Assembly (NCBI GenBank): GCA_027492485.1
Contig: JAPUER010000075.1
Location: forward strand, 75,775-109,054
Reading direction: 5' to 3'
Length of the DNA: 33,280 nucleotides
Source: Betaproteobacteria bacterium
GTDB lineage: Bacteria; Pseudomonadota; Gammaproteobacteria; Burkholderiales; Casimicrobiaceae
A program made the position numbers and the translations under genes. The notes beneath the pieces are model-generated. The model searched no databases. It was not told the DNA's origin and saw only the letters and a list, made by a program, of their open reading frames with translations. This document shows, piece after piece, positions 1 to 7,355 of this stretch (positions within the stretch are counted from its first letter, which is position 1; the number at the start of each line of letters is the position of its first letter).

Positions 1-24
1 GGGGCCCCCGCTAACGCAGCCGTT

Positions 25-47
25 GCGGGGCCACCCCCGCTCCCACA
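25..47. repeat. REP-like palindrome
   Basis: GCGGGG and CCCCGC form a short stem around CCAC at 25-40, followed by TCCCACA. Read on the - strand this gives TGTGGGAGCGGGGGTGGCC, which resembles the REP sequences common between genes in Pseudomonas and beta-proteobacteria. No reading frame in bases 1-124 resembles a known protein. This is a resemblance only; copy number in the genome is unknown. Confidence 0.45.
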
Positions 48-124
48 GTTCACACTTCATCGTGCCGGAGCAATAGTTGCGCTGCGAGCGCGAGGCCAGC
101 GCCGCCACGCGGGCGCGGCCCGAC

Positions 125-240
125 AGCTTTTGGCACTGGTGCGCTTGCCGTTAAGGCTTGCAGCCTATTTTTTTCAATAGTCGACTTAACGTTATTTAGG
201 CCATTTTGTCCATTGTCTACGGGCGATATGGCCAAAAGCT
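125..240. repeat. 116-bp palindromic element, copy 1
   Basis: First of three equal-length copies in the window. The ends are a perfect 10-bp inverted repeat, AGCTTTTGGC at 125-134 and GCCAAAAGCT at 231-240. The palindrome AGTCGACT (179-186) lies exactly at the centre. By hand count 24 of 58 arm positions are self-complementary, mostly at the ends and centre. It ends 34 nt before the nadD start, so it could affect nadD expression. No flanking target duplication is evident. Confidence 0.7.
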
Positions 241-274
241 GCTGGTGGCGCCGGCGTCCACGTAGACTGCCCGC

Positions 275-1009
275 ATGACCGCCGCGCCCGCACCGTCGCC
301 TGCCGTCCCGCCGGATTTGCCGCCCGAGCGGCGGCCGCTGGCGCTGTTCGGCGGCACCTTCGACCCGGTGCACTGCGGGCATCTGCGCGTCGCCCTCGAT
401 ACCGCGATGGCGCTCGGGCTGCCGGAAGTGCGGCTGATTCCGTCGAAAACCCCCGTGCACCGCCAGGCGCCCGGCGCCAGCGAGCGCGACCGGCTGACCA
501 TGCTGCGGCTGGCGGTGGCCACCGACGCCAGCGGCACCCTCGCCGTCGACGACCGCGAGCTGCACCGCAACACGCCGAGCTACACGGTGCTGACGCTAGA
601 TTCGTTGCGCGCCGAGTTCCCGGCGCGGCCGCTGCTGTGGCTGATCGGCGTCGACGCCTTCCTGCAACTGACGAGCTGGCACCAATGGCCGCGACTGTTC
701 GAGCTGGCGCATTTCGTGGTGCTCAACCGACCCGGTTTTGCGCAGGCCGAGGTGCTGTCGGCAGCGCTGGCGCCGGTCTGGCAGGGCCGGCTGACGACCG
801 ACGCCGCGGCGCTCGCCACCCGCACGCACGGGCTCGTCTACCTGCACAGGGTGGCGCCGCAGGCGATCTCGGCGACGGAAATTCGCAACAAAATCGCCGC
901 CGGCGCCAGTGATGAAGCGCTCACTTCGTTGCTCCCCGCGCCGGTGCTGTCCTATATTCGTGCTCATCAGCTTTACCTGCCGGAGCACCCCCCGCTTGCG
1001 CCTCAATAA
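275..1009 (+). CDS. nadD: nicotinate-nucleotide adenylyltransferase
   Basis: NadD joins nicotinate mononucleotide to the AMP moiety of ATP, giving deamido-NAD in cytosolic NAD synthesis. The nucleotidyltransferase signature GGTFDPVHCGH sits at residues 26-36, with the two histidines that bind ATP phosphates. The second family motif is ISATEIR near residue 200, before a short helical C-terminus. The length, 244 residues, is slightly above the usual 210-220 because of a proline/alanine-rich N-terminus of about 20 residues. A later start is therefore possible, but no better codon is obvious. No clear ribosome binding site precedes the ATG. The gene overlaps rsfS by 14 nt, the usual nadD-rsfS coupling. 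Confidence 0.95.
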   Translation: MTAAPAPSPAVPPDLPPERRPLALFGGTFDPVHCGHLRVALDTAMALGLPEVRLIPSKTPVHRQAPGASERDRLTMLRLAVATDASGTLAVDDRELHRNTPSYTVLTLDSLRAEFPARPLLWLIGVDAFLQLTSWHQWPRLFELAHFVVLNRPGFAQAEVLSAALAPVWQGRLTTDAAALATRTHGLVYLHRVAPQAISATEIRNKIAAGASDEALTSLLPAPVLSYIRAHQLYLPEHPPLAPQ

Positions 1010-1667
1010 AGTTCAGAAAGCCGCCGTCGCCGCCCTCGAAGACATCAAGGCCCGCGACATCATTGTCCTCGACACCCGCACGCTGACGGCGATCTACGAC
1101 ACGCTGATCATCGCCACCGCGGAAAGCGCCCGCCAGACCAAGGCGCTGGCGCGCAACGTGCACGACAAGGTCAAGGCCGCCGGCGGCCACGTGATCTCGA
1201 CCGAAGGCGAAGAGGGCGGCGAATGGGTGCTGGTGGATTGCGGCGACATGGTGGTGCACATCATGCTGCCAACCACGCGGGCGCTGTATAACCTGGAAGA
1301 ACTGTGGACGCCGCCGACCCCGGCCAAGCCGCCGAAAGCGGTCAAACCCGCGGCACCGGAGGCGACGACACCGAAAGCCGGCACAGCGAAGAAGCCTGCC
1401 GCCAAGAAACCGGCTGCGGAGAAACCGGCTGCGAAGAAACCAGCTGCAAAGAAACCGGCTGCGAAGAAACCAGCGGCGAAAAGGCCGGCTGCAAAGAAAC
1501 CCGCAGCCAAGGCCCCGGCCGCGCGCAAGCCCGCGGCGAAAAAACCTGCGGCCAAGAAGCCGGCCGCCAAGGCCGTCAGCAAAGTCGCCGCGAAGAAACC
1601 TGTTGCCCGCAAGCCGGCGGCGAAAAGGCCCGCCGCCCGACCGGCAAGCAAAAAGAAAATCGCCTGA
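996..1667 (+). CDS. rsfS: ribosomal silencing factor RsfS with a long Lys/Ala/Pro tail
   Basis: RsfS binds ribosomal protein L14 (uL14) and blocks joining of the ribosomal subunits when nutrients are scarce. The family fold covers about residues 1-110: the N-terminal helix VQKAAVAALEDIKARDI, then DTRTLTAIYDTLIIATAES, then the closing segment WVLVDCGDMVVHIM and YNLEELW. I chose the TTG at 996 because the encoded MRLNKVQ fits the family start; the frame stays open to a GTG at 909, but that stretch lies inside nadD. The product is 223 residues against the usual 105-135. The extra roughly 100 residues are near-perfect repeats of KPAAKK with no acidic residues, like the tails of histone H1-like bacterial proteins. 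The tail may bind RNA or DNA; that is inference. Confidence 0.9.
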   Translation: MRLNKVQKAAVAALEDIKARDIIVLDTRTLTAIYDTLIIATAESARQTKALARNVHDKVKAAGGHVISTEGEEGGEWVLVDCGDMVVHIMLPTTRALYNLEELWTPPTPAKPPKAVKPAAPEATTPKAGTAKKPAAKKPAAEKPAAKKPAAKKPAAKKPAAKRPAAKKPAAKAPAARKPAAKKPAAKKPAAKAVSKVAAKKPVARKPAAKRPAARPASKKKIA

Positions 1668-1695
1668 GACTGCGGCAATCCACGCCGCCTGACCG

Positions 1696-2166
1696 GTGAA
1701 GCTAAAGCTGATCGCGCTCGGCCACCACCAGCCGGGCTGGGTGGACGACGCGGTGGCCGATTACGCCAAGCGCTTTCCACCCGAATGGCCGTTCGAGCTG
1801 GCCGAGCTGAAGCCCAAAAAGCGCGCCGCCAACCGCAGCACCGAGGTCGTGCTCGCCGGCGAGGCCGAACGCATCCGCGCCCAGATCCCGCGACAGGCGC
1901 TGACCATCGCCCTCGACGAACGCGGCGAACAGTTCACCACCCGCGCGCTCGCCGAGCATCTGCAGGGTTGGGCACGCGAGGCGCCGGCAGCCGCCTTCGT
2001 CATCGGCAGCGCCGACGGGCTCGATGCGTCGTTCAAGGCCGGCGCACACGTTCGCCTCGGGCTGTCGAAGCTGACGCTGCCGCACGGTCTGGCCCGCATC
2101 TTTGTGGTCGAACAGCTCTATCGTGCGATAAGCTTGCTGTCTGGTCACCCTTATCACCGCGATTAG
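1696..2166 (+). CDS. rlmH: 23S rRNA (pseudouridine1915-N3)-methyltransferase
   Basis: RlmH is a SPOUT-fold methyltransferase that methylates pseudouridine 1915 in helix 69 of 23S rRNA in assembled 70S ribosomes. The 156-residue length and the whole pattern match the family: N-terminal MKLKLIALG, the SAM-binding knot with [10 protein letters not shown], then [22 protein letters not shown] and the invariant C-terminus HPYHRD. The start is GTG at 1696; it gives the canonical first residues. It follows rsfS by 28 nt and precedes maf by 28 nt, so the three are probably co-transcribed. Confidence 0.97.
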   Translation: MKLKLIALGHHQPGWVDDAVADYAKRFPPEWPFELAELKPKKRAANRSTEVVLAGEAERIRAQIPRQALTIALDERGEQFTTRALAEHLQGWAREAPAAAFVIGSADGLDASFKAGAHVRLGLSKLTLPHGLARIFVVEQLYRAISLLSGHPYHRD

Positions 2167-2194
2167 GGCAAGCCGATCCGGTTTGCTGCGCTGC

Positions 2195-2803
2195 ATGAAC
2201 GAAATCTATCTGGCCTCCAGGAGTCCGCGCCGCCTCGAGTTGCTGCAACAGATGGGCATCGCTTGCAAGACGGTCTTGCTGCGCGAAGACAACAACCGCG
2301 CGCGCGACGTCGACGAGACGCCGCTGGCCAGCGAAAACCCGTTCATTTACGTCGAACGCATGGCCAAGATGAAGGCCGAGATCGGTGTGCTGCGCTCCCG
2401 CCAGCGCGCGCTGCCGTCGATGCCTCTGCTCGGCGCCGACACCATTGTGGTGTTCAACGGCACCATCTTCGGCAAGCCGGTCGACGCCGCCGATGCCAAA
2501 CGCATGCTGAAGCTCTTGTCGGGCACCCGGCACGAAGTGCTCACCTGCGTCGCGGTGACCGACGGCAAACAAATGCTGCACGACACCTGCGTGTCGCGGG
2601 TGCGCTTCCGCGATCTGGTCGAATCCGAAATCGACGCCTACATCGCCAGCGGCGAGCCGATGGGCAAGGCCGGCGCCTACGCCATTCAGGGCCTGGGCGG
2701 CATCTTTGTCGAACGGCTGGAAGGCAGCTACTCCGGCGTGATGGGATTACCGCTTTTTGAAACTTCGATGCTACTCTCGCGTTTCGGCATCAAAGTTCTG
2801 TAG
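2195..2803 (+). CDS. maf: Maf family nucleotide pyrophosphatase
   Basis: Maf proteins hydrolyse non-canonical or pyrimidine nucleoside triphosphates to monophosphates in the cytosol. The 202-residue product has the N-terminal signature ASRSPRR, the metal-binding segment LLGADTIVV, and the C-terminal YAIQGLGG and SYSGVMGLP motifs. ATG at 2195 begins at [13 protein letters not shown], the usual family start; an in-frame TTG at 2183 would add only four residues. Which substrate subgroup it belongs to (YhdE dTTP/UTP type or YceF m7GTP type) I would leave open. It lies between rlmH and rng, the common beta-proteobacterial order. Confidence 0.93.
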   Translation: MNEIYLASRSPRRLELLQQMGIACKTVLLREDNNRARDVDETPLASENPFIYVERMAKMKAEIGVLRSRQRALPSMPLLGADTIVVFNGTIFGKPVDAADAKRMLKLLSGTRHEVLTCVAVTDGKQMLHDTCVSRVRFRDLVESEIDAYIASGEPMGKAGAYAIQGLGGIFVERLEGSYSGVMGLPLFETSMLLSRFGIKVL

Positions 2804-2911
2804 ATCGCCGCACGCGTCGCCGGCTGTTGCGGCGACCGAGTTTCCGGTGCTTTCGCCATCGCCGCATGCGCTGCGGTGGCGAAAACAACAGAAATTCTTT
2901 GGGGTCAGCCG

Positions 2912-4381
2912 ATGGCTGAGGAAATCCTCATCAACGTCACGCCGCAGGAGACGCGGGTGGCGGTGCTCGATCACGGTGTGATCGACGAGCTGCACATCGA
3001 GCGCGCCAGCCATCGCGGGCTGGTCGGCAACATCTATCTCGGTCGCGTCGCCCGCGTGCTGCCCGGCATGCAAAGCGCGTTCATCGAGGTGGGGCTGGAG
3101 CGTGCGGCCTTCCTACACGTCGCCGACATCTGGGAATACCGGCAGGCACAGCACACGCCGGAGGCGACGCCGAAGCCGATCGAAAAGCTGCTGCACGAAG
3201 GCCAGCCGCTGATCGTGCAGGTGATCAAGGACCCGATCGGTAGCAAGGGCGCGCGGCTGTCGACGCAGATCTCGCTGGCCGGACGGCTGCTGGTGCACCT
3301 GCCGCAGGATTCGCACATCGGCATCTCGCAGCGCATCGAGGACGAAGCCGAACGCACGCTGCTGAAGGAAACGCTGACCAAACTGCTGCCCGACGACGAA
3401 ACCCGCGGCGGCTTCATCATCCGCACCATGGCCGAAAAGGCCACCGAGCGCGACCTTGCCCGCGACGTCGAATACCTCACCAAGTTGTGGGCGGACGTGC
3501 AGAGCCGCGCCAAATCCACCCGCGCCGGCACCCTGGTGCATCAGGACCTGACGCTGGCCGAACGGGTTCTGCGCGATTTTTCCAGCGAGAACACGCGCCG
3601 CGTGCTGGTCGATTCGGTCGAGGCGCACAAGGCGATGATCGACTTCGCGCTGCGCTACGCCCCAGCGGTGACCGACCACATCCAGCTGCACGAAGGCATG
3701 CGCCCGCTATTCGACATGTACGGCGTCGAGCAGGAGATCGAGCGCGCGCTGCATCGCCGCGTCGATCTCAAGAGCGGCGGCTACCTGATCATCGACCAGA
3801 CCGAAGCGCTGACCACCATCGACGTCAACACCGGCGGCTTCGTCGGCGTGCGTTCGTTCGACGACACCATCTTCAAGACCAATCTGGAAGCGGCGCAGAC
3901 CATCGCGCGGCAGCTCCGCCTGCGCAACCTCGGCGGCATCATCATCATCGATTTCATCGACATGGACCTGCCCGAGCACCGCGCCGCCGTACTCGACGCG
4001 CTCAACACCGCAATTGCCAGCGACCGCACGCGGCTCACGGTGAACGGTTTCACCCATCTCGGCCTGGTCGAGATGACCCGCAAGCGCACCCGCGAATCGC
4101 TCGCCCACATCCTCTGCGAACCGTGCCCCACCTGCAACGGCCGCGGCGAAATCAAGACCGCGCAGACCGTCTGCTACGAAATCCTGCGCGAAGTGATGCG
4201 CGAAGCCAAACAGTTCAATCCACGCGAGTTCCGCATCCTCGCCGCGCAAAGCGTGATCGACCTGCTGCTCGACGACGAATCCGCCACACTGGCCCACCTG
4301 TCCGACGACATCGGCAAGCCGGTGTCGCTACAGGTGGAAGCCGGATATTCGCAGGAGCAGTACGACATCGTGCTGCTTTGA
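2912..4381 (+). CDS. rng: ribonuclease G
   Basis: RNase G is an endonuclease that matures the 5' end of 16S rRNA and cuts some mRNAs; it is the short paralogue of RNase E. The product is 489 residues, the same length as the Escherichia coli enzyme. An S1-like RNA-binding region is visible at residues 30-120 (GNIYLGRVARVLPGMQSAFIE). The catalytic core carries the metal-binding aspartate segment TTIDVNTGGFVG, then IIIDFIDM, and the Zn-link cysteines CEPCPTCNGRG near the end. I chose ATG 2912 (MAEEILINV) because it matches family N-termini; an in-frame GTG at 2876 adds 12 residues without family support. The large RNase E C-terminal scaffold domain is absent. Confidence 0.95.
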   Translation: MAEEILINVTPQETRVAVLDHGVIDELHIERASHRGLVGNIYLGRVARVLPGMQSAFIEVGLERAAFLHVADIWEYRQAQHTPEATPKPIEKLLHEGQPLIVQVIKDPIGSKGARLSTQISLAGRLLVHLPQDSHIGISQRIEDEAERTLLKETLTKLLPDDETRGGFIIRTMAEKATERDLARDVEYLTKLWADVQSRAKSTRAGTLVHQDLTLAERVLRDFSSENTRRVLVDSVEAHKAMIDFALRYAPAVTDHIQLHEGMRPLFDMYGVEQEIERALHRRVDLKSGGYLIIDQTEALTTIDVNTGGFVGVRSFDDTIFKTNLEAAQTIARQLRLRNLGGIIIIDFIDMDLPEHRAAVLDALNTAIASDRTRLTVNGFTHLGLVEMTRKRTRESLAHILCEPCPTCNGRGEIKTAQTVCYEILREVMREAKQFNPREFRILAAQSVIDLLLDDESATLAHLSDDIGKPVSLQVEAGYSQEQYDIVLL

Positions 4382-4403
4382 GTTCACCGTTCGTGGTGAG
4401 CTT

Positions 4404-4469
4404 GTCGAACCATGAACCCGTGGGAAATCGTAGGGTGGGTTTCAACCCACCGCAAATTGATACCAACCA
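4404..4469 (+). repeat. 66-bp repeat, left copy (inverted partner at 5183-5248)
   Basis: It begins GTCGAACCAT, contains CGTAGGGTG and ends CAAATTGATACCAACCA. The reverse complement of 5183-5248 has the same length and, by hand count, matches at 53 of 66 positions without gaps. The pair flanks the GNAT gene in inverted orientation. Confidence 0.7.
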
Positions 4470-4532
4470 CATTTGTTCTCCGCAAAGATGGTTGACTTGC
4501 CGCCAGCGCGCTCCATGGCCGCGCGGGGCCAG

Positions 4533-4582
4533 TCCCTTTCTTTGCGTCGCCAAAGAAAGGAACCAAAGAAAGGCGACCCCAG
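4533..4582. repeat. dispersed palindromic spacer element (CTTTCTTTG/CAAAGAAAG type)
   Basis: CCTTTCTTTG at 4533-4542 pairs with CAAAGAAAGG at 4551-4560 around CGTCGC plus two flanking bases. AACCAAAGAAAGGCGACCCC follows. This resembles a known intergenic sequence type in beta- and gamma-proteobacteria whose open frames are often annotated as spurious short proteins. The assignment is from recall of the pattern, not from a search. Confidence 0.45.
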
Positions 4583-4771
4583 GGATTCGCCTGTTTCCTG
4601 CGGTGCTCGCGGCAGGCGGGCGGCGCAGAAATCGCCCGAAAGTTGCGCTGACGCGCAACCGGTGGGCTCATGGTGCGGGTCTACGACCGCGCGTTGCTCC
4701 GCTCCTCGGGGCGAATCCATGGGGACCCGCCGAACCGAAATTTGATCGCTTCGCGATTGGAACGACGGGAA

Positions 4772-4791
4772 CCCGGATGCGAGCATCCGGG
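4772..4791 (-). terminator. hairpin downstream of the GNAT gene
   Basis: CCCGGATG (4772-4779) pairs perfectly with CATCCGGG (4784-4791) around the tetraloop CGAG. It lies 8 nt beyond the stop codon of the - strand GNAT gene. There is no clear T-run on either side, so it may be a weak terminator or a transcript-stabilising hairpin. Confidence 0.4.
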
Positions 4792-4799
4792 CTCCGCGA

Positions 4800-5087
4800 C
4801 TAGGCGAGCACGTCGCGAATGGACGCGTCTTTGCCGAACTGGGCTTTCGCGAACGGACACAGGGGGACGACCTTGATGCCCGCACTCCGAACCCAGGCCA
4901 CCAGCGCACCCAGCAATTTGCGGCCAACGCCCTGACCGCCGAGCGCGGCATCAACTTCCGTATGGTCAATGATGATCAGCGTCGCGTTGGTACGGCTGTA
5001 GGTCATCTCGGCAACGCGTTGACCGTCCATCTGGACAAAGAAGGCGCCCTTTGACCCGTCATCTTCATGTTCGATCGTGTGTTCCAT
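4800..5087 (-). CDS. small GNAT-fold N-acetyltransferase
   Basis: The 95-residue product matches the short GNAT subfamily of Acetyltransf_CG type (YidJ-like). It starts with a beta-rich half (GAFFVQMDGQRVAEMTYSR, then IIIDHTEVD). Next comes the acetyl-CoA pyrophosphate loop in the form GGQGVGRKLL at about residues 50-59. The tail KVVPLCPFAKAQF is the closing motif of this subfamily. It probably transfers acetyl from acetyl-CoA to an amine, with unknown substrate. It stands alone on the - strand between 66-bp inverted repeats, unlike the conserved neighbours on either side, so it may have been inserted as a unit. Confidence 0.85.
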   Translation of the reverse strand: MEHTIEHEDDGSKGAFFVQMDGQRVAEMTYSRTNATLIIIDHTEVDAALGGQGVGRKLLGALVAWVRSAGIKVVPLCPFAKAQFGKDASIRDVLA

Positions 5088-5182
5088 AGGTTCAGATTGG
5101 AAAAGGTTGTGGCCTTTACGGCCTGAGTTTTGCGCTGAGGTGCGATCCTACCGCAACGTGCTTTTGATCCGATCGCGAGACT

Positions 5183-5248
5183 TGGTTGGTATCAATTTGG
5201 GGGCGTTGAAAACGCACCCTACGTCTTGCTACGAGTTTATGGTTCGAC
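5183..5248 (-). repeat. 66-bp repeat, right copy (inverted)
   Basis: Reverse complement of the repeat at 4404-4469, same length, about 80% identical by hand count. Conserved blocks are GTCGAACCAT, CGTAGGGTG and CAAATTGATACCAACCA. Together with the left copy it bounds an 845-bp segment carrying one gene. Confidence 0.7.
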
Positions 5249-5314
5249 TGGCGTTTGCTCTTGAGCCGGTCGCCGTGAACGGCACGAGATCGGCGAAGCG
5301 TCGATAATCTCGCC

Positions 5315-6013
5315 ATGCGTATCCGTTTTCTCGTTGCCCTGCTGCTGGCGGCCTTGTCTCTGCCGGTGCTGGCGGCCGATGCGCCGGCGCCTGCCGTCGA
5401 TCTGACCGACCGCCTGGCCGCCTGCACCGCCTGCCACGGCAAGGAGGGGCGCACGATCAACGCGGAATACCTGCCGCGCATCGCCGGCAAGCCGGCGGGC
5501 TACCTCTACAACCAGTTGCTCAACTTCCGCGACGGGCGGCGCAACAACGCGGCAATGTCGCACTTGCTGCAGCCGCTGTCGGACGCGTATCTGCGCGAGA
5601 TCGCGGCGTACTTTTCCGCGCTCGATTTGCCGTATCCATCGCCAGCGGCGACCAAGGCGACGGCCGACGAGTTGCGTCACGGCGAAACACTGGTGCTGCG
5701 CGGCGATGCCGCGCGCAAGCTGCCCGCCTGCTCGCAATGCCACGGCACGCCGCTGACCGGGGTGACGCCCGCCATTCCCGGTGTGCTCGGCTTGCCGGTT
5801 GCCTACCTGAGCGCGCAACTGGGCGCCTGGCGCGCGGGACAGCGCAAGGCGCAGACGCCGGACTGCATGGGCGAGATGGCGAAGTCGTTGACGCAGACCG
5901 ACATCAATGCCGTGGCCGGCTGGCTGGCGGCGCAGCCGCTGCCGCCAAGCAGCAAGCCGATTGCGGCGCTGCCGGCGCCGTTGCCGCTCAAGTGTGGCGG
6001 GGTGCCGCAATGA
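5315..6013 (+). CDS. exported diheme cytochrome c (c4-like)
   Basis: A signal peptide of about 20 residues (hydrophobic LVALLLAALSLPVLA, cleavage after VLAA) sends the 232-residue protein to the periplasm. Two heme attachment sites are visible, CTACH at residues 37-41 and CSQCH at 139-143. Each is followed by a candidate axial methionine: MSHLLQPLSD at about 81, and the MGEMAKSLTQ region near the C-terminus. Two similar class I cytochrome domains in tandem are the cytochrome c4 arrangement. It probably passes electrons in the periplasm. Its stop overlaps the next start by ATGA, so it is translationally coupled to the triheme cytochrome at 6010. Confidence 0.88.
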   Translation: MRIRFLVALLLAALSLPVLAADAPAPAVDLTDRLAACTACHGKEGRTINAEYLPRIAGKPAGYLYNQLLNFRDGRRNNAAMSHLLQPLSDAYLREIAAYFSALDLPYPSPAATKATADELRHGETLVLRGDAARKLPACSQCHGTPLTGVTPAIPGVLGLPVAYLSAQLGAWRAGQRKAQTPDCMGEMAKSLTQTDINAVAGWLAAQPLPPSSKPIAALPAPLPLKCGGVPQ

Positions 6014-7326
6014 AGCTGCGCCGAATCCTCTGGAGTGCGTTGATTCTGTTCGGTGTGCTGGTTGTCGCGTGGGCTGCGTTGGTGGCGCGCGAATTCGCGG
6101 CCGGCGCGCTGCCTGCCGGCGCCGAAAAACTGGCCGCGACGACCGTCCAGATCGAACGCGGCGAGTACCTTGCGCGCATCGGCAACTGCGCGGGCTGCCA
6201 TACGGCGCGCGGCGGCGAGCCCTATGCGGGCGGGCGCCCGGTGGATACGCCGTTCGGCGCGGTGTACGCCGGCAATCTCACGCCCGACCGTGCGACCGGC
6301 ATTGGCGACTGGTCGGGTGCGGACTTTTACCGCGCGCTGCACGAAGGCCGCTCGCGCGACGGCCGCATGCTGTACCCGGCGTTCCCGTATCCCAATTTCA
6401 CCCAGGTCACGCGCGAAGATTCGGATGCGATCTTCGCTTACCTGCGCCAACGCGTGCAGCCGGTGCATCAGGTCAACACGGCGCACGCACTGTCGTTTCC
6501 GTATGACAGTTCGCTGGCGCTGGCGACGTGGCGGCTGCTTTACTTCAAGCCCGCCGACAACAAGGCCGATGACAAGCAATCGGCCGACGCCGCGTGGCAG
6601 CGCGGCGCCTATCTGGTGCAGGGCCTCGCGCACTGCGGCGCCTGTCACAGCACGCGCAACGCGCTCGGCGCGCCGCTCGCCGGACACGCCTATGACGGCG
6701 CGATGATGCCGCTGAACGACTGGTATGCCCCGTCGCTGACGGCGCGCGACGAGACGAGCGTGGCGGACTGGCCGCTCGACGACATTGCGCGCTGGCTGCA
6801 AAGCGGCACCTCGTCGCGCGGCAGCGCGTTCGGCCCGATGGCGGAAGTGGTGTTCCAGAGCACGCAGTACCTGAACGCCGACGACGCGACGGCGATGGCG
6901 ACCTACCTCAAGGCGCTGCCGGTGACGCGTGGTGTGGCGTTCAAGGCATCGGCGTCGCCGGTCGCCTCCGGCAAGGGCGTCGCCGCCGACCGCGGAGCGC
7001 AGCTTTATCGCGAGCACTGCGCCGCCTGCCACGGCAAGGAGGGCGAGGGCAAGGCCGGCGCCTATCCCGCGCTGGTCGGCAATCGCACGGTGTTGATGGG
7101 CAATACCGCCAATCTGTTTCGCGTCGCGCTGTCGGGCGGCTTCGCGGCGGCCACCGCCGGCAACCCGCGCCCGCATGGCATGCCGCCGTTCTACCACCTG
7201 CTCGGCGACGACGAATTGATTGCGCTGCTCAACCACGTGCGCGGCGCCTGGGGCAACAACGCCGCGGCGCTCACCTCGCTGGACCTGATCCACTACCGCG
7301 ACGCGCTGCGCAGCGCCCGGCCGTAG
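6010..7326 (+). CDS. membrane-anchored triheme cytochrome c, dehydrogenase-subunit type
   Basis: The 438-residue product has an N-terminal hydrophobic segment (residues 7-26) that serves as signal or anchor. It carries three heme sites: CAGCH at 60-64, CGACH near 215 and CAACH near 340. The motifs CAGCHTARGGEPYAGG and NLTPDRATGIGDWS are typical of the cytochrome c subunits of membrane-bound alcohol, gluconate and aldehyde dehydrogenases, which pass electrons to ubiquinone or a terminal oxidase. The start is ATG 6010, overlapping the previous stop by 4 nt; an apparent longer frame to 5737 lies inside the upstream cytochrome. No flavoprotein, PQQ or molybdenum dehydrogenase gene is nearby, so the electron donor is unknown. 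Confidence 0.87.
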   Translation: MKLRRILWSALILFGVLVVAWAALVAREFAAGALPAGAEKLAATTVQIERGEYLARIGNCAGCHTARGGEPYAGGRPVDTPFGAVYAGNLTPDRATGIGDWSGADFYRALHEGRSRDGRMLYPAFPYPNFTQVTREDSDAIFAYLRQRVQPVHQVNTAHALSFPYDSSLALATWRLLYFKPADNKADDKQSADAAWQRGAYLVQGLAHCGACHSTRNALGAPLAGHAYDGAMMPLNDWYAPSLTARDETSVADWPLDDIARWLQSGTSSRGSAFGPMAEVVFQSTQYLNADDATAMATYLKALPVTRGVAFKASASPVASGKGVAADRGAQLYREHCAACHGKEGEGKAGAYPALVGNRTVLMGNTANLFRVALSGGFAAATAGNPRPHGMPPFYHLLGDDELIALLNHVRGAWGNNAAALTSLDLIHYRDALRSARP

Positions 7327-7355
7327 CCGCTGGGGAGGCGAGCCCGCCGCCGCGG

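Larger units (their letters stand above)
4382..4799. other. gene-free repeat-rich spacer (418 bp)
   Basis: No supportable gene. It opens with TTCGTGGTGAGCTTGTCGAA (4390-4409), a sequence type often seen between genes in proteobacteria. One 66-bp repeat copy follows (4404-4469). Then comes an imperfect palindrome around CCTTTCTTTG and CAAAGAAAGG (4533-4560) that continues into GAACCAAAGAAAGGCGACCCC. The end holds a strong hairpin at 4772-4791. Open frames through this stretch encode low-complexity peptides typical of such spacers. Confidence 0.6.

Noticed and set aside
125-240. Palindromic element as an intrinsic terminator
   Set aside because: No stable GC stem followed by a T-run at a gene end in copy 1 or 3; the central symmetry and 116-bp length do not fit a terminator.
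1380-1640. CRISPR-like array in the rsfS 3' region
   Set aside because: The repeats are short, coding, in-frame KPAAKK units without spacers of constant length.
1094-1780. 228-codon - frame with Ala/Gly/Phe repeats opposite the rsfS tail
   Set aside because: Its repeats are simply the complement of the KPAAKK-coding DNA; no start signal or family.
3487-4803. Long open frame of 438 codons on + overlapping rng
   Set aside because: Arg/Pro/His-rich shadow of the rng frame; rng has complete family motifs in the other frame, and the rest runs into repeat-rich spacer.
5803-7293. 496-codon open frame on - opposite the cytochromes
   Set aside because: Composition is that of an antisense shadow; the + strand frames have signal peptides and five heme sites.
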